Assembly: GCF_001507555.1 (NCBI RefSeq)
Contig: NZ_LQBO01000001.1
Location: 1,364,001 to 1,428,000, forward strand
DNA length: 64,000 nt
Direction of reading: 5' to 3'
Origin: Thiomicrospira sp. XS5
GTDB taxonomy: Bacteria > Pseudomonadota > Gammaproteobacteria > Thiomicrospirales > Thiomicrospiraceae
Position numbers and translations under genes: made by a program. Under the pieces are notes generated by a model, which had not been told where the DNA came from, did no database searches, and worked only from the letters and a program-made list of their open reading frames with translations. This document shows positions 36,315 through 45,786 of this stretch, in pieces (position 1 is the stretch's first letter; the number at the start of each line of letters is the position of its first letter).

Positions 36315-37007
36315 TCAGTCGTCCAGATTACCGCACTTCAAGTTGCCTGGTACCGCGATGTCGATGCGTTTCGGGTTTGGCAGATTTAAGTTGTCCATAA
36401 TGGTTGAGAAGTCTTCAAAAGACTTGTTACTGCCGGCACGGACATTGAAGGATTTTTCCTCACCGATGGTGGATTGGCTGAAGCCTTTGTAGTCATGCGC
36501 CGGGAAGACCATGGTGTCTTCTGGTAGCTTGAACAGGATTTCCGTGAGTGAGTGGTACATGGATTCATTGTCACCCAATTGGAAGTCGGTACGGCCGCAG
36601 TCGCGAACCAGCAACGTATCACCGGTGAAAACGGCACCGTCGATTTTATAGGTGATGTCGTTATTGGTGTGGCCAGGGGTGTGAAGTACATGAATTTCCT
36701 GGTTGCCCAGTTTGAAGACGTCACCGTCCACCGCCAGAATATCCGCACATTCGGAGCCGGAGTTCTTGTGCACCACCAGTTGGCCGCCGATGCGTTTTCT
36801 TAACGGCCCTGCGCCAGTGATGTGGTCGGCGTGGATGTGTGTTTCCAATAGGTATTTAACGTTCAATCCCAATTCTTTGATGTGCTGTTCGTCACGATCA
36901 ACTTTTTCGAGTACTGAATCGATTACGGCGGCTTCTTTGGTTTCTTCATCCCAAACCAAGTAAGTGTAAGTCCAAGTGTCGTAATCAAAAAGTTGTCGAA
37001 TGTTCAT
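36315..37007 (-). CDS. ETHE1-like persulfide dioxygenase (MBL fold)
   Basis: 230 residues. The metallo-beta-lactamase fold shows THIHADHITGAG, TPGHTNNDITY, TGDTLLVRDCGRTDFQ and FPAHDYKGF. The iron-binding His/Asp set and the RDCGRTDFQ motif are typical of ETHE1-type glutathione persulfide dioxygenases, which oxidise sulfane sulfur to sulfite. This fits a sulfur-oxidising host. AAGGAGAC precedes the ATG. Confidence 0.88.
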   Translation of the reverse strand: MNIRQLFDYDTWTYTYLVWDEETKEAAVIDSVLEKVDRDEQHIKELGLNVKYLLETHIHADHITGAGPLRKRIGGQLVVHKNSGSECADILAVDGDVFKLGNQEIHVLHTPGHTNNDITYKIDGAVFTGDTLLVRDCGRTDFQLGDNESMYHSLTEILFKLPEDTMVFPAHDYKGFSQSTIGEEKSFNVRAGSNKSFEDFSTIMDNLNLPNPKRIDIAVPGNLKCGNLDD

Positions 37008-37419
37008 GTAAGTCTCCTTTGTCTTCGTTTTCGTTCGCGTGTCGAACTTAACGATTCGCGGGTCTGATTATCGCTTTTTTTAACCGGATAAACAAACGCT
37101 AATATGCAGTTGGGGCTAAAAAAAGTTTAATGATAAAAACAACTTATAACCTTTTATAAAATTAGATTTTAAGTTCTCAATACTCCGTTAAAACAAGCGT
37201 CGTTCGCCCGGACGTCCTTATCGAATTGCGAGCCATTATGGCATGTGGCGACCTGATATGCATATAGAAATAATTAATGGTTTTAATAGTATTTTGCCAG
37301 TCAGGGGGCGTTTTTATGCGTTTATGGCGAAGCATTCGAGAGTCATTTTTTATTCATGATTAATCGAAAGATTCAGGGGTATTATAAAGTAAATAGCTTT
37401 GGTTAATAGGGGTATAAAC
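37008..37419. other. AT-rich intergenic region without a recognisable gene
   Basis: Divergent promoter region between the ETHE1-like gene and the SLAC1-like gene. I see no tRNA, repeat copy or good hairpin. Several TATAAT-like strings (for example near 37380) are not specific enough to assign. Confidence 0.5.
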
Positions 37420-38382
37420 ATGATTAATAATGAGTTCAGATTACCGTATTTTCCGGCCAGTTTCTTCGGGATGGTGATGGGCGTGACCGGTTTGTCGATT
37501 GCGCTTTTGGCCGTGAAAACCTCGGCGACCTTAATGGCCGGACAGGCGGTATTGGCGGTCGCCACCCTGTTGTTTATTGGCTTGTTGGTTTCCTATTTAT
37601 TGAAAGTGGTACGCTTTCCGGATGCGGTGCAGGCGGAAGTACGCCATCCCGTCAAAATGAATTTTGTCCCTGCTATCAGCATCAGTCTGATTTTGTTGAG
37701 TATTGCTTTCTATGCCATTGGTGAAACGCAGCTTTCGTTTTGGTTATGGTCCGTGGGCGTCGTGGCGCATCTGATATTGACCTTGTGGGTGCTGTACCAC
37801 TGGATTCATCATGATTTTTTCAAAATCGAACATTCCAATCCGGCTTGGTTCATTCCGATTGTCGGGAATATTCTGGTGCCGATTGTCGGGGTGCATCACG
37901 CGCCGGTTGAAATCAGTTGGTTCTTCTTTTCAATCGGTATTGTGTTTTGGCCGGTGATTATGGCGATTTTGTTCAATCGCATCATCTTTCACCCTCCGAT
38001 TGTCGATAAGCTGATTCCGACCTTGTTTATTTTTATTGCGCCACCGGCGGTTGGTTTTCTGTCTTACGAAGCCTTGAACGGCGGCGTATTGGATGCTTTT
38101 GCGCGGATATTGTATTTCTTTGCGGCTTTCATGACGTTGTTGATGGTGGTGTCGGCCGGTAAGTTTCTGCAAGTGAAGTTTGCGTTATCCTGCTGGGCTT
38201 ATACGTTTCCGCTGGCGGCCATCAGTATTGCATCCTTCAAGCTGTTTGATCTGACGAATCAAGTGGTGTTTCAATGGGTGGGAATCGTTTTGCTGGCGCT
38301 GCTGAGCTTGATGATTTTGGTGTTCGCTTGGAAAACGATTCAAGCGGTTCGCAATCGTCATATCTGTACACCGGAGCACTAA
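37420..38382 (+). CDS. SLAC1/TehA-family transporter or anion channel
   Basis: 320 residues from the ATG at 37420; the frame is open seven codons further upstream without a better start. About ten hydrophobic helices, with motifs PYFPASFFGMVMGVTGLSIA at the N-terminus and NPAWFIPIVGNILVPIVGV in the middle, typical of the TehA/SLAC1 (tellurite resistance/dicarboxylate) family. The substrate cannot be inferred; family members move anions such as malate or chloride, or gate in response to signals. Confidence 0.85.
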   Translation: MINNEFRLPYFPASFFGMVMGVTGLSIALLAVKTSATLMAGQAVLAVATLLFIGLLVSYLLKVVRFPDAVQAEVRHPVKMNFVPAISISLILLSIAFYAIGETQLSFWLWSVGVVAHLILTLWVLYHWIHHDFFKIEHSNPAWFIPIVGNILVPIVGVHHAPVEISWFFFSIGIVFWPVIMAILFNRIIFHPPIVDKLIPTLFIFIAPPAVGFLSYEALNGGVLDAFARILYFFAAFMTLLMVVSAGKFLQVKFALSCWAYTFPLAAISIASFKLFDLTNQVVFQWVGIVLLALLSLMILVFAWKTIQAVRNRHICTPEH

Positions 38383-38402
38383 ACGGCTGCAGCGTGTCTT
38401 GT

Positions 38403-39143
38403 TTATAGGGTGAAGACCACTTCCAGCGGGTTGTGGTCGGAAATCTCTTCGACATGAAAGGCGCGGGCGGATTGGACGGTGAGGCCACGATAGAAAACAT
38501 AATCCAATATCTGCCGATTGAGAGTGCGGATGGGGCGGGTATCTGGGTAGGCCACTTCCGACAGGCCGAGCTGCTGCGCGGCTTTTTCCAGCATGGCGAC
38601 CCGGGTTTTATTCCAAGTGTTGAAATCGCCGCTGACAATCATCGGTCCCGATTTTTCGGCAATCAAATGCCACAATAAATTCAATTCCTGCTGGAACAGT
38701 CGGTTCGGCACAAAGTTGATGGCGTGAATGTTGATGTGGGTCAGCGTTTCGCCGTTTTGCAAACAGTGCTCGGTCACCAAAGCGGTTTTATGTGTGGTCC
38801 AGCCCAGTTCTCGGCTACGAGTCAGACACTGATGCTGTGCCGTCATACCGAATTCGGTGGCGGTCAGCACGCCGAAATGTTTCTGGCGGGTTTCAATATT
38901 GGGCGCCATTACAAACGGTAAGTTGAAAAAACGGTTTTGCATCGGGCGGGTGGCCGCTTCCTGAAATGACAACAAGTGTGGCGGTTCCATGCTCAACAAT
39001 TGTTCGATGGGGCGGTGGATGTAATGCGCGAAGTCGGTTTTGTGCAGGTTCCAGGTTAGGAGCCGGAAGGGGTTCGGCAAGGCTTGGCCGAGCTGTGTCG
39101 ACGACAAGTCATGTGAAATGGGGGTCAGCTTGGGTTTGTACAT
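38403..39143 (-). CDS. Endonuclease/exonuclease/phosphatase family protein (YafD-like)
   Basis: 246 residues. EEP-fold motifs: LLTWNLHKT, LLSFQEAAT (catalytic Glu), HINIHAINF, VSGDFNTWN (Asp-Asn) and EISDHNPLEVVF (Asp-His). No signal peptide is evident. It may be a DNA repair-type nuclease or a phosphodiesterase. Two CCAGGCCTGG copies lie just upstream. Confidence 0.82.
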   Translation of the reverse strand: MYKPKLTPISHDLSSTQLGQALPNPFRLLTWNLHKTDFAHYIHRPIEQLLSMEPPHLLSFQEAATRPMQNRFFNLPFVMAPNIETRQKHFGVLTATEFGMTAQHQCLTRSRELGWTTHKTALVTEHCLQNGETLTHINIHAINFVPNRLFQQELNLLWHLIAEKSGPMIVSGDFNTWNKTRVAMLEKAAQQLGLSEVAYPDTRPIRTLNRQILDYVFYRGLTVQSARAFHVEEISDHNPLEVVFTL

Positions 39144-39199
39144 GCGTTGGAAGCCTGCCGGGAAATCGAAGAATCTTGTGTCCGATTATAGAATAGTGA

Positions 39200-39209
39200 C
39201 CAGGCCTGG
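39200..39209. repeat. CCAGGCCTGG palindrome copy 12
   Basis: Exact copy with short arms (ACCAGGCCTGGT) and no T-run. Only 31 bases separate it from copy 13, the closest pair in the window. Confidence 0.88.
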
Positions 39210-39236
39210 TGAAAACTTTTATCGCCATTGCATGAT

Positions 39237-39256
39237 TTCGCCAGGCCTGGGCGTTT
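39237..39256 (-). repeat. CCAGGCCTGG palindrome copy 13
   Basis: Exact palindrome at 39241-39250, between the MFS gene stop and the EEP gene start. Right arm GGGCGTTT, left arm TTTCG, so only a partial terminator stem. Confidence 0.85.
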
Positions 39257-39274
39257 CTCGGATATTGTCAGGTT

Positions 39275-40750
39275 TTAACCCATTCGGTCGAGATTCACGC
39301 CTCGGGTTTCAATGCGGTAATGCCAGGTAACCCAAGCGCCGAGCAAAGACGTTCCCGCCAGAATGTAAAGCAGGGTCGCGGTGCCGATGTCGGCCAGTAG
39401 AATCGGGAATAAAAACGCCGTGCTGACCGCGCCGATTTTGGCAAAGGAGGCCGCAAAACCGGCACCCATTCCACGAATGCGGGTCGGAAAGACTTCACCG
39501 GCAATCAAATAGGTCTGTGCATTCGGGCCGAGGTTGGTCATGAAATTGAACAGCATGAAACCGACGAATATCAGTAGCAGTTTCGAATCGCCCGATAAGC
39601 TTTGTGAGAAGGCGACCAGAATCAGGCCGATGGCGCAGCCGATGAAGCCGATAATCTGCAACTTGATGCGCCCGACGACATCGGTCAGGAAAATGGCAAA
39701 CAGCATGCCGATAATCAAGAGCACATCCAAAAAGGCCGCATGTTTGGCGCTTTGCAGGGTGTTTTCCACCAAATCGGCGATATTGCGGTCATCTCCGACG
39801 GTGTTGTGACCGAAGGTGGCGGTGAGGATAATCGGGGTGAAAATGCCGATGCCATAGGTCCCCAAATCCTGCAAGAACCACGGCACCGACGCGAAAATGG
39901 TGGCGCGGCGGTGTTTTTTCTTAAACAGTTTGGAAAAAGGCGATTTGCTTTTGACGCCTTCTTCTTTCGGTTCCGCAGACGGGTGGCGGCTTAAGGTGAT
40001 GCTATGCGGGTATTGCGGTGTGCGTTGCAACAGACGCCCGAGTTCATGTTCGGCTTGCGCCATATGACCTTGTTCCAACAGCCAGTGGGGCGATTCATTG
40101 ATAAAGAAACGCCCGACGATGACCAGCAGCGCAGGAATGATGGCCGCGGCATACATCCAACGCCAGGCTTCGACTTCCGGGTTGAGGTAAAGCACCAGAA
40201 AACCGATGATGGTGCCGACCAGCGCGCCGACGGCCTGAAACCCGAAGGCACCCAACACCAAGCGGCCGCGCGTTCGGCTGGGAATGCTTTCGGAAATCAC
40301 CAAATGCGCGGTGGGGTAATCGCAGCCCAGTGCCAGCCCGGCCCCGAACAGCGCAATGGCTAGGAAAATAAAGCTGGGGCTGATGGTGAGGGCCGCTAGA
40401 AAGAACACGAACAACATCAGTTCGATAATAAACAGTTTTTTACGCCCATATTTATCCGACAAACCGCCCAAAGTCGTCGCACCGACCAGAATGCCAAACA
40501 GAATCGCAGCGCCGATAACGCCTTTTTCTAAGGCACCCAAATCGAATTCTTGAACAATTAACGGTAAGGCGACGCCGGTCATGAACACCACCATGCCTTC
40601 GAAAAACTTGCCGGCGGTGGCGAGCATCCAAATGCGCCATTGCATTTGTGTCATAGGCGACATGCGGACTTGGGTGCCGTCCGCCCAAATCGGCGACTCG
40701 TCAATGTAATCTTGCGGTGTGCGTTGCGGCTTGTTGGTTGAATGTGTCAT
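39275..40750 (-). CDS. Major facilitator superfamily transporter
   Basis: 491 residues, about twelve transmembrane helices. Motif A is GGLSDKYGRKKLF and the repeat in the second half is FLTDVVGRIKLQ. Features such as CDYPTAHLVISESIPSRTRGRLVLGAFGFQAVGAL resemble the sugar-porter and aromatic-acid:proton symporter branches. A cytoplasmic loop (about 235-285) is basic. Substrate unknown. Single-gene unit. Confidence 0.86.
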   Translation of the reverse strand: MTHSTNKPQRTPQDYIDESPIWADGTQVRMSPMTQMQWRIWMLATAGKFFEGMVVFMTGVALPLIVQEFDLGALEKGVIGAAILFGILVGATTLGGLSDKYGRKKLFIIELMLFVFFLAALTISPSFIFLAIALFGAGLALGCDYPTAHLVISESIPSRTRGRLVLGAFGFQAVGALVGTIIGFLVLYLNPEVEAWRWMYAAAIIPALLVIVGRFFINESPHWLLEQGHMAQAEHELGRLLQRTPQYPHSITLSRHPSAEPKEEGVKSKSPFSKLFKKKHRRATIFASVPWFLQDLGTYGIGIFTPIILTATFGHNTVGDDRNIADLVENTLQSAKHAAFLDVLLIIGMLFAIFLTDVVGRIKLQIIGFIGCAIGLILVAFSQSLSGDSKLLLIFVGFMLFNFMTNLGPNAQTYLIAGEVFPTRIRGMGAGFAASFAKIGAVSTAFLFPILLADIGTATLLYILAGTSLLGAWVTWHYRIETRGVNLDRMG

Positions 40751-41040
40751 CGGTATCGTCTTTTAGAGATAAAGGATAGAGTTCATGATGGGTTTCATGA
40801 TAGGTGAATTGAAGCCGAGCAATATAACGGTTTCCTTACGTTTTTTTGACGTTCTGTGTTTCCGGTTTTGGGGCGTTTATCGGTGGCTGGAATTTAAAAC
40901 ACAGAATTTATGGGGTTTGGTATACTGCGAACAAGGCTAAGTGAAACCTCGTACTCACCATAAGCCGCGTTTACGTTGCTCTTTAGTGCTCCTTTGAATC
41001 GGGCGTTGTCGCTCATAACGAACCCACAAAATTTTTCGGC

Positions 41041-42750
41041 ATGAAACCAGACGAACATTCTCAAAGTCTTCTCACCCTGAGCTTATTGGCGATTTTGATC
41101 GGCATTATGGGGGGTATTGCGTCCTGGGGCTTTCGCATGTTGATCGGCTTGATTCACAACTTTCTGTTCCTGGGTGAATTCTTACCGTATTACGACGCGA
41201 ATGTGCATACTGCGGCCAGCCCGTGGGGGGCTTGGATTATTCTTGCACCGATGTTGGGTGCATTGGTGGTGGCCTGGTTGGTGAAAAATTTCGCGCCGGA
41301 AGCCAAAGGTCACGGCGTGCCCGAGGTGATTTACAGCATTCATTATGAAGGCGGCAAAATCCGACCGGTGGTGGCGATTGTCAAATCGCTTGCGTCGTCC
41401 ATTTCCATCGGAAGCGGTGGTTCCGTCGGGCGCGAGGGGCCGATTATTCAAATCGGGGCGGCGTTTGCCTCGGCCGTCGCGCAATGGGTGACCTTGCCGG
41501 TGCATCAACGCGTCACCTTGGTGGCGGCGGGTGCGGCCGCCGGGATTGCCGCCACCTTTAACGCGCCTTTGGGCGGCATTGTCTTTGCCGTGGAATTATT
41601 GCTGGTGTCGATCAGTGCCACGACCTTATTGCCCGTCGCGTTGGCGGTGGTGGTGGCGACGCACACCGGGCGATTCCTGCTGGGCATGACTCCGGCGTTT
41701 GATATTCCGGCGCTGCAAATGCCGACATTCGAGCAGGTGCCGTTTGGCGAGTTGATGATTTTCATTCCGTTCGGTTTGCTGATGGGCGTGGTGTCGGCGT
41801 TTTTCGTGCGAGGCATCTATTGGGCGGAAGACCGCTTCGACAGTATGCCGGGCAATTATTACACCCGTCATGTCACCGGGATGTTTTTCGTCGGGGTGAT
41901 TTTCTATCTGTTCCAGCATTTCAGCGGTCATTACTATGTGCAAGGCGTGGGGTATGCGACCATTACCGATCTTCTGAACGGCACGCTCGGAAACCCTTGG
42001 TTTTTGTTATTGCTGTTTGCCGCCAAGATGCTGGCGACGTTTTTAACGCTGGGGTCGGGCGCATCGGGTGGGGTGTTTTCACCGGCGTTCTTTCTCGGCG
42101 GCACGCTGGGCGCGGCCATTGGCCAGTTTGCGCAAATGCTGTTCCCGGAACTGTCGATTGAACCGGCGGCGTTTGCGCTGGCGGGCATGGTGGCGATGGT
42201 CGGCAGTGCGACCGGCGCGGTGATTACCGCAACGGTCATGACGTTTGAAATGACGCGAGATTACAATGCCATTTTGCCGATTATCCTCAGTGCCGTTACG
42301 GCCTATGCCGTGCGTAAACGTTTGTCGGCGGAAAGTATTTATACCTTGAAGTTGATTCGACGTGGCCAGCCGGTGCCGGAAGGGTTACAAGCTGCCATTG
42401 ATGTGGCGCGGCAGGTTCGGGACGTGATGACGCCACAATTTCGGGTGGTGTCCGACGGCGACACGGCTCAAGCCTCGCCGCAAATCGGATTACTGTTTCA
42501 AGACAATCGTATTCAAGGGGTGATTCCACCACAAGTCACTTTGCCGACGGACGCGTCTCCGCAACCTTATGTCGTCGTGTCACCGAATGAAGGGCTGGTG
42601 GAAGCCATGCACCGTATGAATCTGGCGGAAGTGGATTATGCTTTGGTCAGCGATAATGCCGAACCCGACAGCGTGGAAAGTATCATCGGCATTCTCAGTG
42701 CCGATGACATCGCCCGTGCCTCACGGAAGACCGCGGATTTATTGCGCTGA
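41041..42750 (+). CDS. ClC-family chloride channel/antiporter with CBS domains
   Basis: 569 residues. ClC core (about 10-440) with the gating-glutamate motif GREGP, the second anion-site motif GSGASGGVFSPAFF, and a C-terminal CBS pair (about 460-569; RDVMTPQFRVV and VESIIGILSADDIAR). The first anion motif reads GHGVPEV instead of the GSGIPE of E. coli ClcA. The start ATG has no clear ribosome site. Confidence 0.9.
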   Translation: MKPDEHSQSLLTLSLLAILIGIMGGIASWGFRMLIGLIHNFLFLGEFLPYYDANVHTAASPWGAWIILAPMLGALVVAWLVKNFAPEAKGHGVPEVIYSIHYEGGKIRPVVAIVKSLASSISIGSGGSVGREGPIIQIGAAFASAVAQWVTLPVHQRVTLVAAGAAAGIAATFNAPLGGIVFAVELLLVSISATTLLPVALAVVVATHTGRFLLGMTPAFDIPALQMPTFEQVPFGELMIFIPFGLLMGVVSAFFVRGIYWAEDRFDSMPGNYYTRHVTGMFFVGVIFYLFQHFSGHYYVQGVGYATITDLLNGTLGNPWFLLLLFAAKMLATFLTLGSGASGGVFSPAFFLGGTLGAAIGQFAQMLFPELSIEPAAFALAGMVAMVGSATGAVITATVMTFEMTRDYNAILPIILSAVTAYAVRKRLSAESIYTLKLIRRGQPVPEGLQAAIDVARQVRDVMTPQFRVVSDGDTAQASPQIGLLFQDNRIQGVIPPQVTLPTDASPQPYVVVSPNEGLVEAMHRMNLAEVDYALVSDNAEPDSVESIIGILSADDIARASRKTADLLR

Positions 42751-42773
42751 CAGGCTTTGTCTAGGATTCCACA

Positions 42774-44189
42774 TTAGAGAATCGGTGCGAAAATGCGGGT
42801 GAAGTTTTCAAACAAGCGCCGTCCGCGGTTGGCGGACAGTCGGTAAGGCTGGCTGTTCTCGATTAATTCCGCAACCCATTGCCAGGTTTGCTCAATCAAG
42901 TCTTCGCCGTAAACCCAGTTGGCCAGTTCGTGGTTGATAAACAATGATCGATAATCCAAATTGGCGGTGCCGAACATCAGCGCTTTTCGGTCCACCAGCA
43001 CCAGCTTGGCGTGCAGCATCTTTCCTTTGTAGAAATGCAGCGTCCCACCGGCCTCGCAGAGTTCGCGCATATATGAGCTGCGGCCGAGGTCGAAAATCAA
43101 ATGGTCGGATTTCTCCGGCGTCACCAGCGTCACCCGCACACCGCGTTTAATCGCAATCATCAAGGCATTCATCACCGAGCTGTCCGGGATGAAATAGGGC
43201 GAGACGATGAGAATGTCGTCTTCCGCGGCATACAGCCCTTGCAGCAAGGATTCGAACAACGCATCTTTGTGGATGTCCGGCCCGGAGGGGATGGCTTGCA
43301 CCAGTTCGCCTTGCGCCTCGTGTTTCGGCCATTGATTCGGCAGCGGCAGTTTTTCTTCGGTGGTGTAGAACCAGTCTTCATTGAAAACGATGTGATAGTG
43401 CGCCAGCACCGGGCCTTCCATGCGGAACAGCAAATCCTTCCAGCGGTCATTGGCCGGTTTGTCGGCTTCGGTGCCGAGATAGTCGTTGGACAGATTCATG
43501 CCGCCGGTAAACCCGATGTGGTGATCGAACAGATAGATTTTACGGTGGTTGCGTAAGTTCACTTGGCTGTTGAACAGGTTTTTGAACACCGGCTGAAAGA
43601 ACGCATAGTGGCCGCCGGCATCGGTCAGGGCTTGAAGCGCTTTGGGGTTGCGGTAGAGCGCAAAGGAACCGATGGAATCCATCAGCAAGCGTACTTCCAC
43701 GCCTTGCCGGGCCTTTTCGACCAGGGCGTCGAGAATGCGCTGGCCGGTGGCGTCCAGTTCGAGAATGTAAGTTTCGATGTGAATGCATTGTTGCGCGTTT
43801 TGCAAAGCGTGCATAAAGCGTTCGAAGGTCCGGCAGGAATCGTCGAAAAACTCGACCCGGTTATGGCGGGTGGTGCTGGCGATTTGGTCGGCAATCAACA
43901 AACGGTCGATTTGACGGGCCAGGCGGTTATCGCCGGGCAGAATGGTGTCATTATCGGTGTTGGCCGGGATGATGATGTTCGGTTTATTGCGCTTGTAAAG
44001 GACTTTTCGGGAACCGAAAATCAGGTAAAGGAACACGCCAAGATAGGGCAACAGCAATAACGTCAGCAGCCAGACGGTGAGGTTTTGCGGGGAACGCCGT
44101 TGGTAAAGCATGTGCACCACGGCCGACAGCACCAGAAAGATGTAGACAAAATAGAAGAGCACCCAAAACTGTTGTAATTCAATTTGCAT
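42774..44189 (-). CDS. cls: Cardiolipin synthase (phospholipase D type)
   Basis: 471 residues from the ATG at 44189, which begins directly before the membrane helices; upstream codons are open but unlike the family. Two N-terminal transmembrane helices are followed by two HKD catalytic motifs, HRKIYLFDHHIGFTGG and HAKLVLVDRKALMFGTANLD. It makes cardiolipin from phosphatidylglycerol. Divergent from the molybdopterin-fold gene at 44372. Confidence 0.92.
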   Translation of the reverse strand: MQIELQQFWVLFYFVYIFLVLSAVVHMLYQRRSPQNLTVWLLTLLLLPYLGVFLYLIFGSRKVLYKRNKPNIIIPANTDNDTILPGDNRLARQIDRLLIADQIASTTRHNRVEFFDDSCRTFERFMHALQNAQQCIHIETYILELDATGQRILDALVEKARQGVEVRLLMDSIGSFALYRNPKALQALTDAGGHYAFFQPVFKNLFNSQVNLRNHRKIYLFDHHIGFTGGMNLSNDYLGTEADKPANDRWKDLLFRMEGPVLAHYHIVFNEDWFYTTEEKLPLPNQWPKHEAQGELVQAIPSGPDIHKDALFESLLQGLYAAEDDILIVSPYFIPDSSVMNALMIAIKRGVRVTLVTPEKSDHLIFDLGRSSYMRELCEAGGTLHFYKGKMLHAKLVLVDRKALMFGTANLDYRSLFINHELANWVYGEDLIEQTWQWVAELIENSQPYRLSANRGRRLFENFTRIFAPIL

Positions 44190-44371
44190 AGTCGGACGGC
44201 ATTCGTTGCGATGTCGGTTAGCATACCGTCTTATCACCCGGATGAAAAGCTTTTCGGCGGTGTTGCAAAATTCGATATGTATTAAAGTATATTTTGATAA
44301 ACTGTGCCGATGTCGCAAGGTTGGTTTGCGCAGGAGCAAGTGGCTTTAGGCCACACAATGAACGAGGAGAA

Positions 44372-44929
44372 ATGAAAACGATGTTGTTTCAAAAAAGTAT
44401 GAAAATGGCGGGTGTCGCCGTGTTATTGATGGGCATGATGGCGGTGAACACTGTATCGGCCGCTGATGAAAAAGGCGAGATGAGCACGGTGCTGACCGTG
44501 AGCGGTGCGGTGAAAAAAACGTTGACGCTCAGCTTGAAGGATTTGCAGGCCATGAAGCAATCCAAACAGGTGAACGATATCGCCATCGTCTGTCAAAGCG
44601 GAGCCAATAAAGGGCAAATGGAAAGCCTGACCGGCGTGCCGTTGAAAACGATTTTGCTGGAAGCCGGGTTGAATGTGAGCCATCCGAAAGACTTCCGTAA
44701 ACTCGCCATTATCGCCAAGGCCACCGACCCTTATTGGGTGACCTATTCCTGGGGCGAAATCTTCAACCGTCAGGACGGCGATGGCGTGATGGTGTATTAC
44801 GCTCGAGACGGAAAGTTGTTGGACGAAAAAGAAGGCCAGTTCGCACTGATGCCCACCGGCGATGCACGCACCGGCGCACGTCAGGTGAAATGGCTAACTC
44901 ATATTGAAGTAAGAAAGTTGGAACCTTAA
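44372..44929 (+). CDS. Periplasmic protein with a sulfite-oxidase-like molybdopterin-binding fold
   Basis: 185 residues after GAGGAGAA, with a signal peptide ending VSAA (about residue 30). LTLSLKDLQAMKQ, VCQSGANKGQMESLTGVPLKTILLEAG and DGVMVYYARDGKLL, with ARQVKWLTHIEV at the end, match the small oxidoreductase molybdopterin-binding domain family. It is too short to be a full sulfite oxidase and has no heme domain. Function unknown; a link to redox chemistry is inference. Confidence 0.75.
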   Translation: MKTMLFQKSMKMAGVAVLLMGMMAVNTVSAADEKGEMSTVLTVSGAVKKTLTLSLKDLQAMKQSKQVNDIAIVCQSGANKGQMESLTGVPLKTILLEAGLNVSHPKDFRKLAIIAKATDPYWVTYSWGEIFNRQDGDGVMVYYARDGKLLDEKEGQFALMPTGDARTGARQVKWLTHIEVRKLEP

Positions 44930-44941
44930 AAGCACAACTCT

Positions 44942-44968
44942 CGGACAGCTAATAAAGTAAGCTGTTCG
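44942..44968 (+). terminator. Stem-loop after the molybdopterin-fold gene
   Basis: CGGACAGCT (44942-44950) pairs with AGCTGTTCG (44960-44968) around a 9-base loop, without a T-run. It precedes a half-complete CCAGGCCTGG terminator. Confidence 0.5.
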
Positions 44969-44976
44969 AAAGTGTC

Positions 44977-44994
44977 AAAAACGCCCAGGCCTGG
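44977..44994. repeat. CCAGGCCTGG copy 14, left boundary of the accessory island
   Basis: AAAAACGCC leads into the exact palindrome at 44985-44994, but the right arm expected of a terminator (GCGTTTTT) is missing; TTAAATC follows instead. The 16 bases AAACGCCCAGGCCTGG recur at 47154-47169 on the other side of the island. Confidence 0.75.
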
Positions 44995-45273
44995 TTAAAT
45001 CTTTAGGAAAAGAAAAATAGCAGGATTGATGGCTATCTAACAGGCTGCCAGACGTATTCGTCATACAGGGTGGGTTGCTATATTTTTTGTTTAATTATTA
45101 AGACAAGTTCGGTTAGTATAATTACATAAATAACGAAACTATGGTCTTGATAGGAACAATAGCTCAATACCAATATAAACGGTCAATTTGACTGGTTTAA
45201 ACAATAGCCTGGCAAAAGACTTGGTAACGCCTTTCAATATCCAGTAACTTGGCAAATTTTCCTTATACTAAAT
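44995..45273. other. AT-rich leader of the cassette island, no gene seen
   Basis: About 280 bases with clearly lower G+C content than the flanks. No complete attC or convincing attI site is recognisable. It ends at the GTTATGA core (45274-45280), which overlaps the start codon of the first cassette gene. Confidence 0.5.
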
Positions 45274-45276
45274 GTT

Positions 45277-45663
45277 ATGAATAATACACCAACAGAATAC
45301 GAATTATCTGTCAGAAAAGAGCATCGGAATAACTGCCGTGCGTTTGCCGGTTTCCTTTTTGTTATTGTGCTGGCAATAATAGCTAAACCACCTAATAGTG
45401 AGTACATGTGGATAATCCTTACCTTATTGTCTATTAGCATTCCAACATCAATTGCATCAGTCAACATTGAGCGCAATACAATCTTTGGTCAACAACAAAA
45501 CTCAAAGCCTTTGCATGTGTTTAGCATGGTGTTCATGTATATACCTGCAATACTCGCAATATCTATGCTTATCAGTACCGTATCTGCAGCAGCAGGTGCA
45601 ACATTTGCAATTACAAGTTTTATCTGGCTCTGGGTAGTCATCGCGCAAAGGAGAAATGCATGA
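45277..45663 (+). CDS. Cassette gene 1: small unknown membrane protein
   Basis: 128 residues with about four hydrophobic helices (near residues 21-38, 43-62, 80-100 and 104-122) and a charged N-terminus. No family recognised. The ATG sits inside a GTTATGA sequence that looks like an attC/attI core site, and an attC-like site follows 47 bases after the stop. Codon use is AT-rich compared with both flanks, consistent with a captured cassette. Confidence 0.6.
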   Translation: MNNTPTEYELSVRKEHRNNCRAFAGFLFVIVLAIIAKPPNSEYMWIILTLLSISIPTSIASVNIERNTIFGQQQNSKPLHVFSMVFMYIPAILAISMLISTVSAAAGATFAITSFIWLWVVIAQRRNA

Positions 45664-45709
45664 GCCATTCTTTTCTTTACCTTATCCATCATTGAATATC
45701 TATTGTATT

Positions 45710-45760
45710 CATAACAATGCACTCAACCCGACCGCGCGGCGGGTTAGCTTAAACATTATG
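45710..45760 (+). other. attC-like recombination site 1
   Basis: R'' CATAAC (45710-45715), L'' AACCCGACCG (45725-45734), L' CGGCGGGTT (45737-45745), R' end ATTATG (45755-45760). L'' and L' pair perfectly if one A in L'' is extrahelical, as in genuine attC sites. The R' core has ATT instead of the expected GTT, so it may be decayed. Confidence 0.65.
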
Positions 45761-45786
45761 TTTTATATCACCATTGAGCAAACTTC

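Noticed and set aside
41022-41040. CCCACAAAATTTT shared with element A (near 4393)
   Set aside because: A 13-base match alone is expected many times by chance in 64 kb, and the flanks here show none of the stems of elements A and B.
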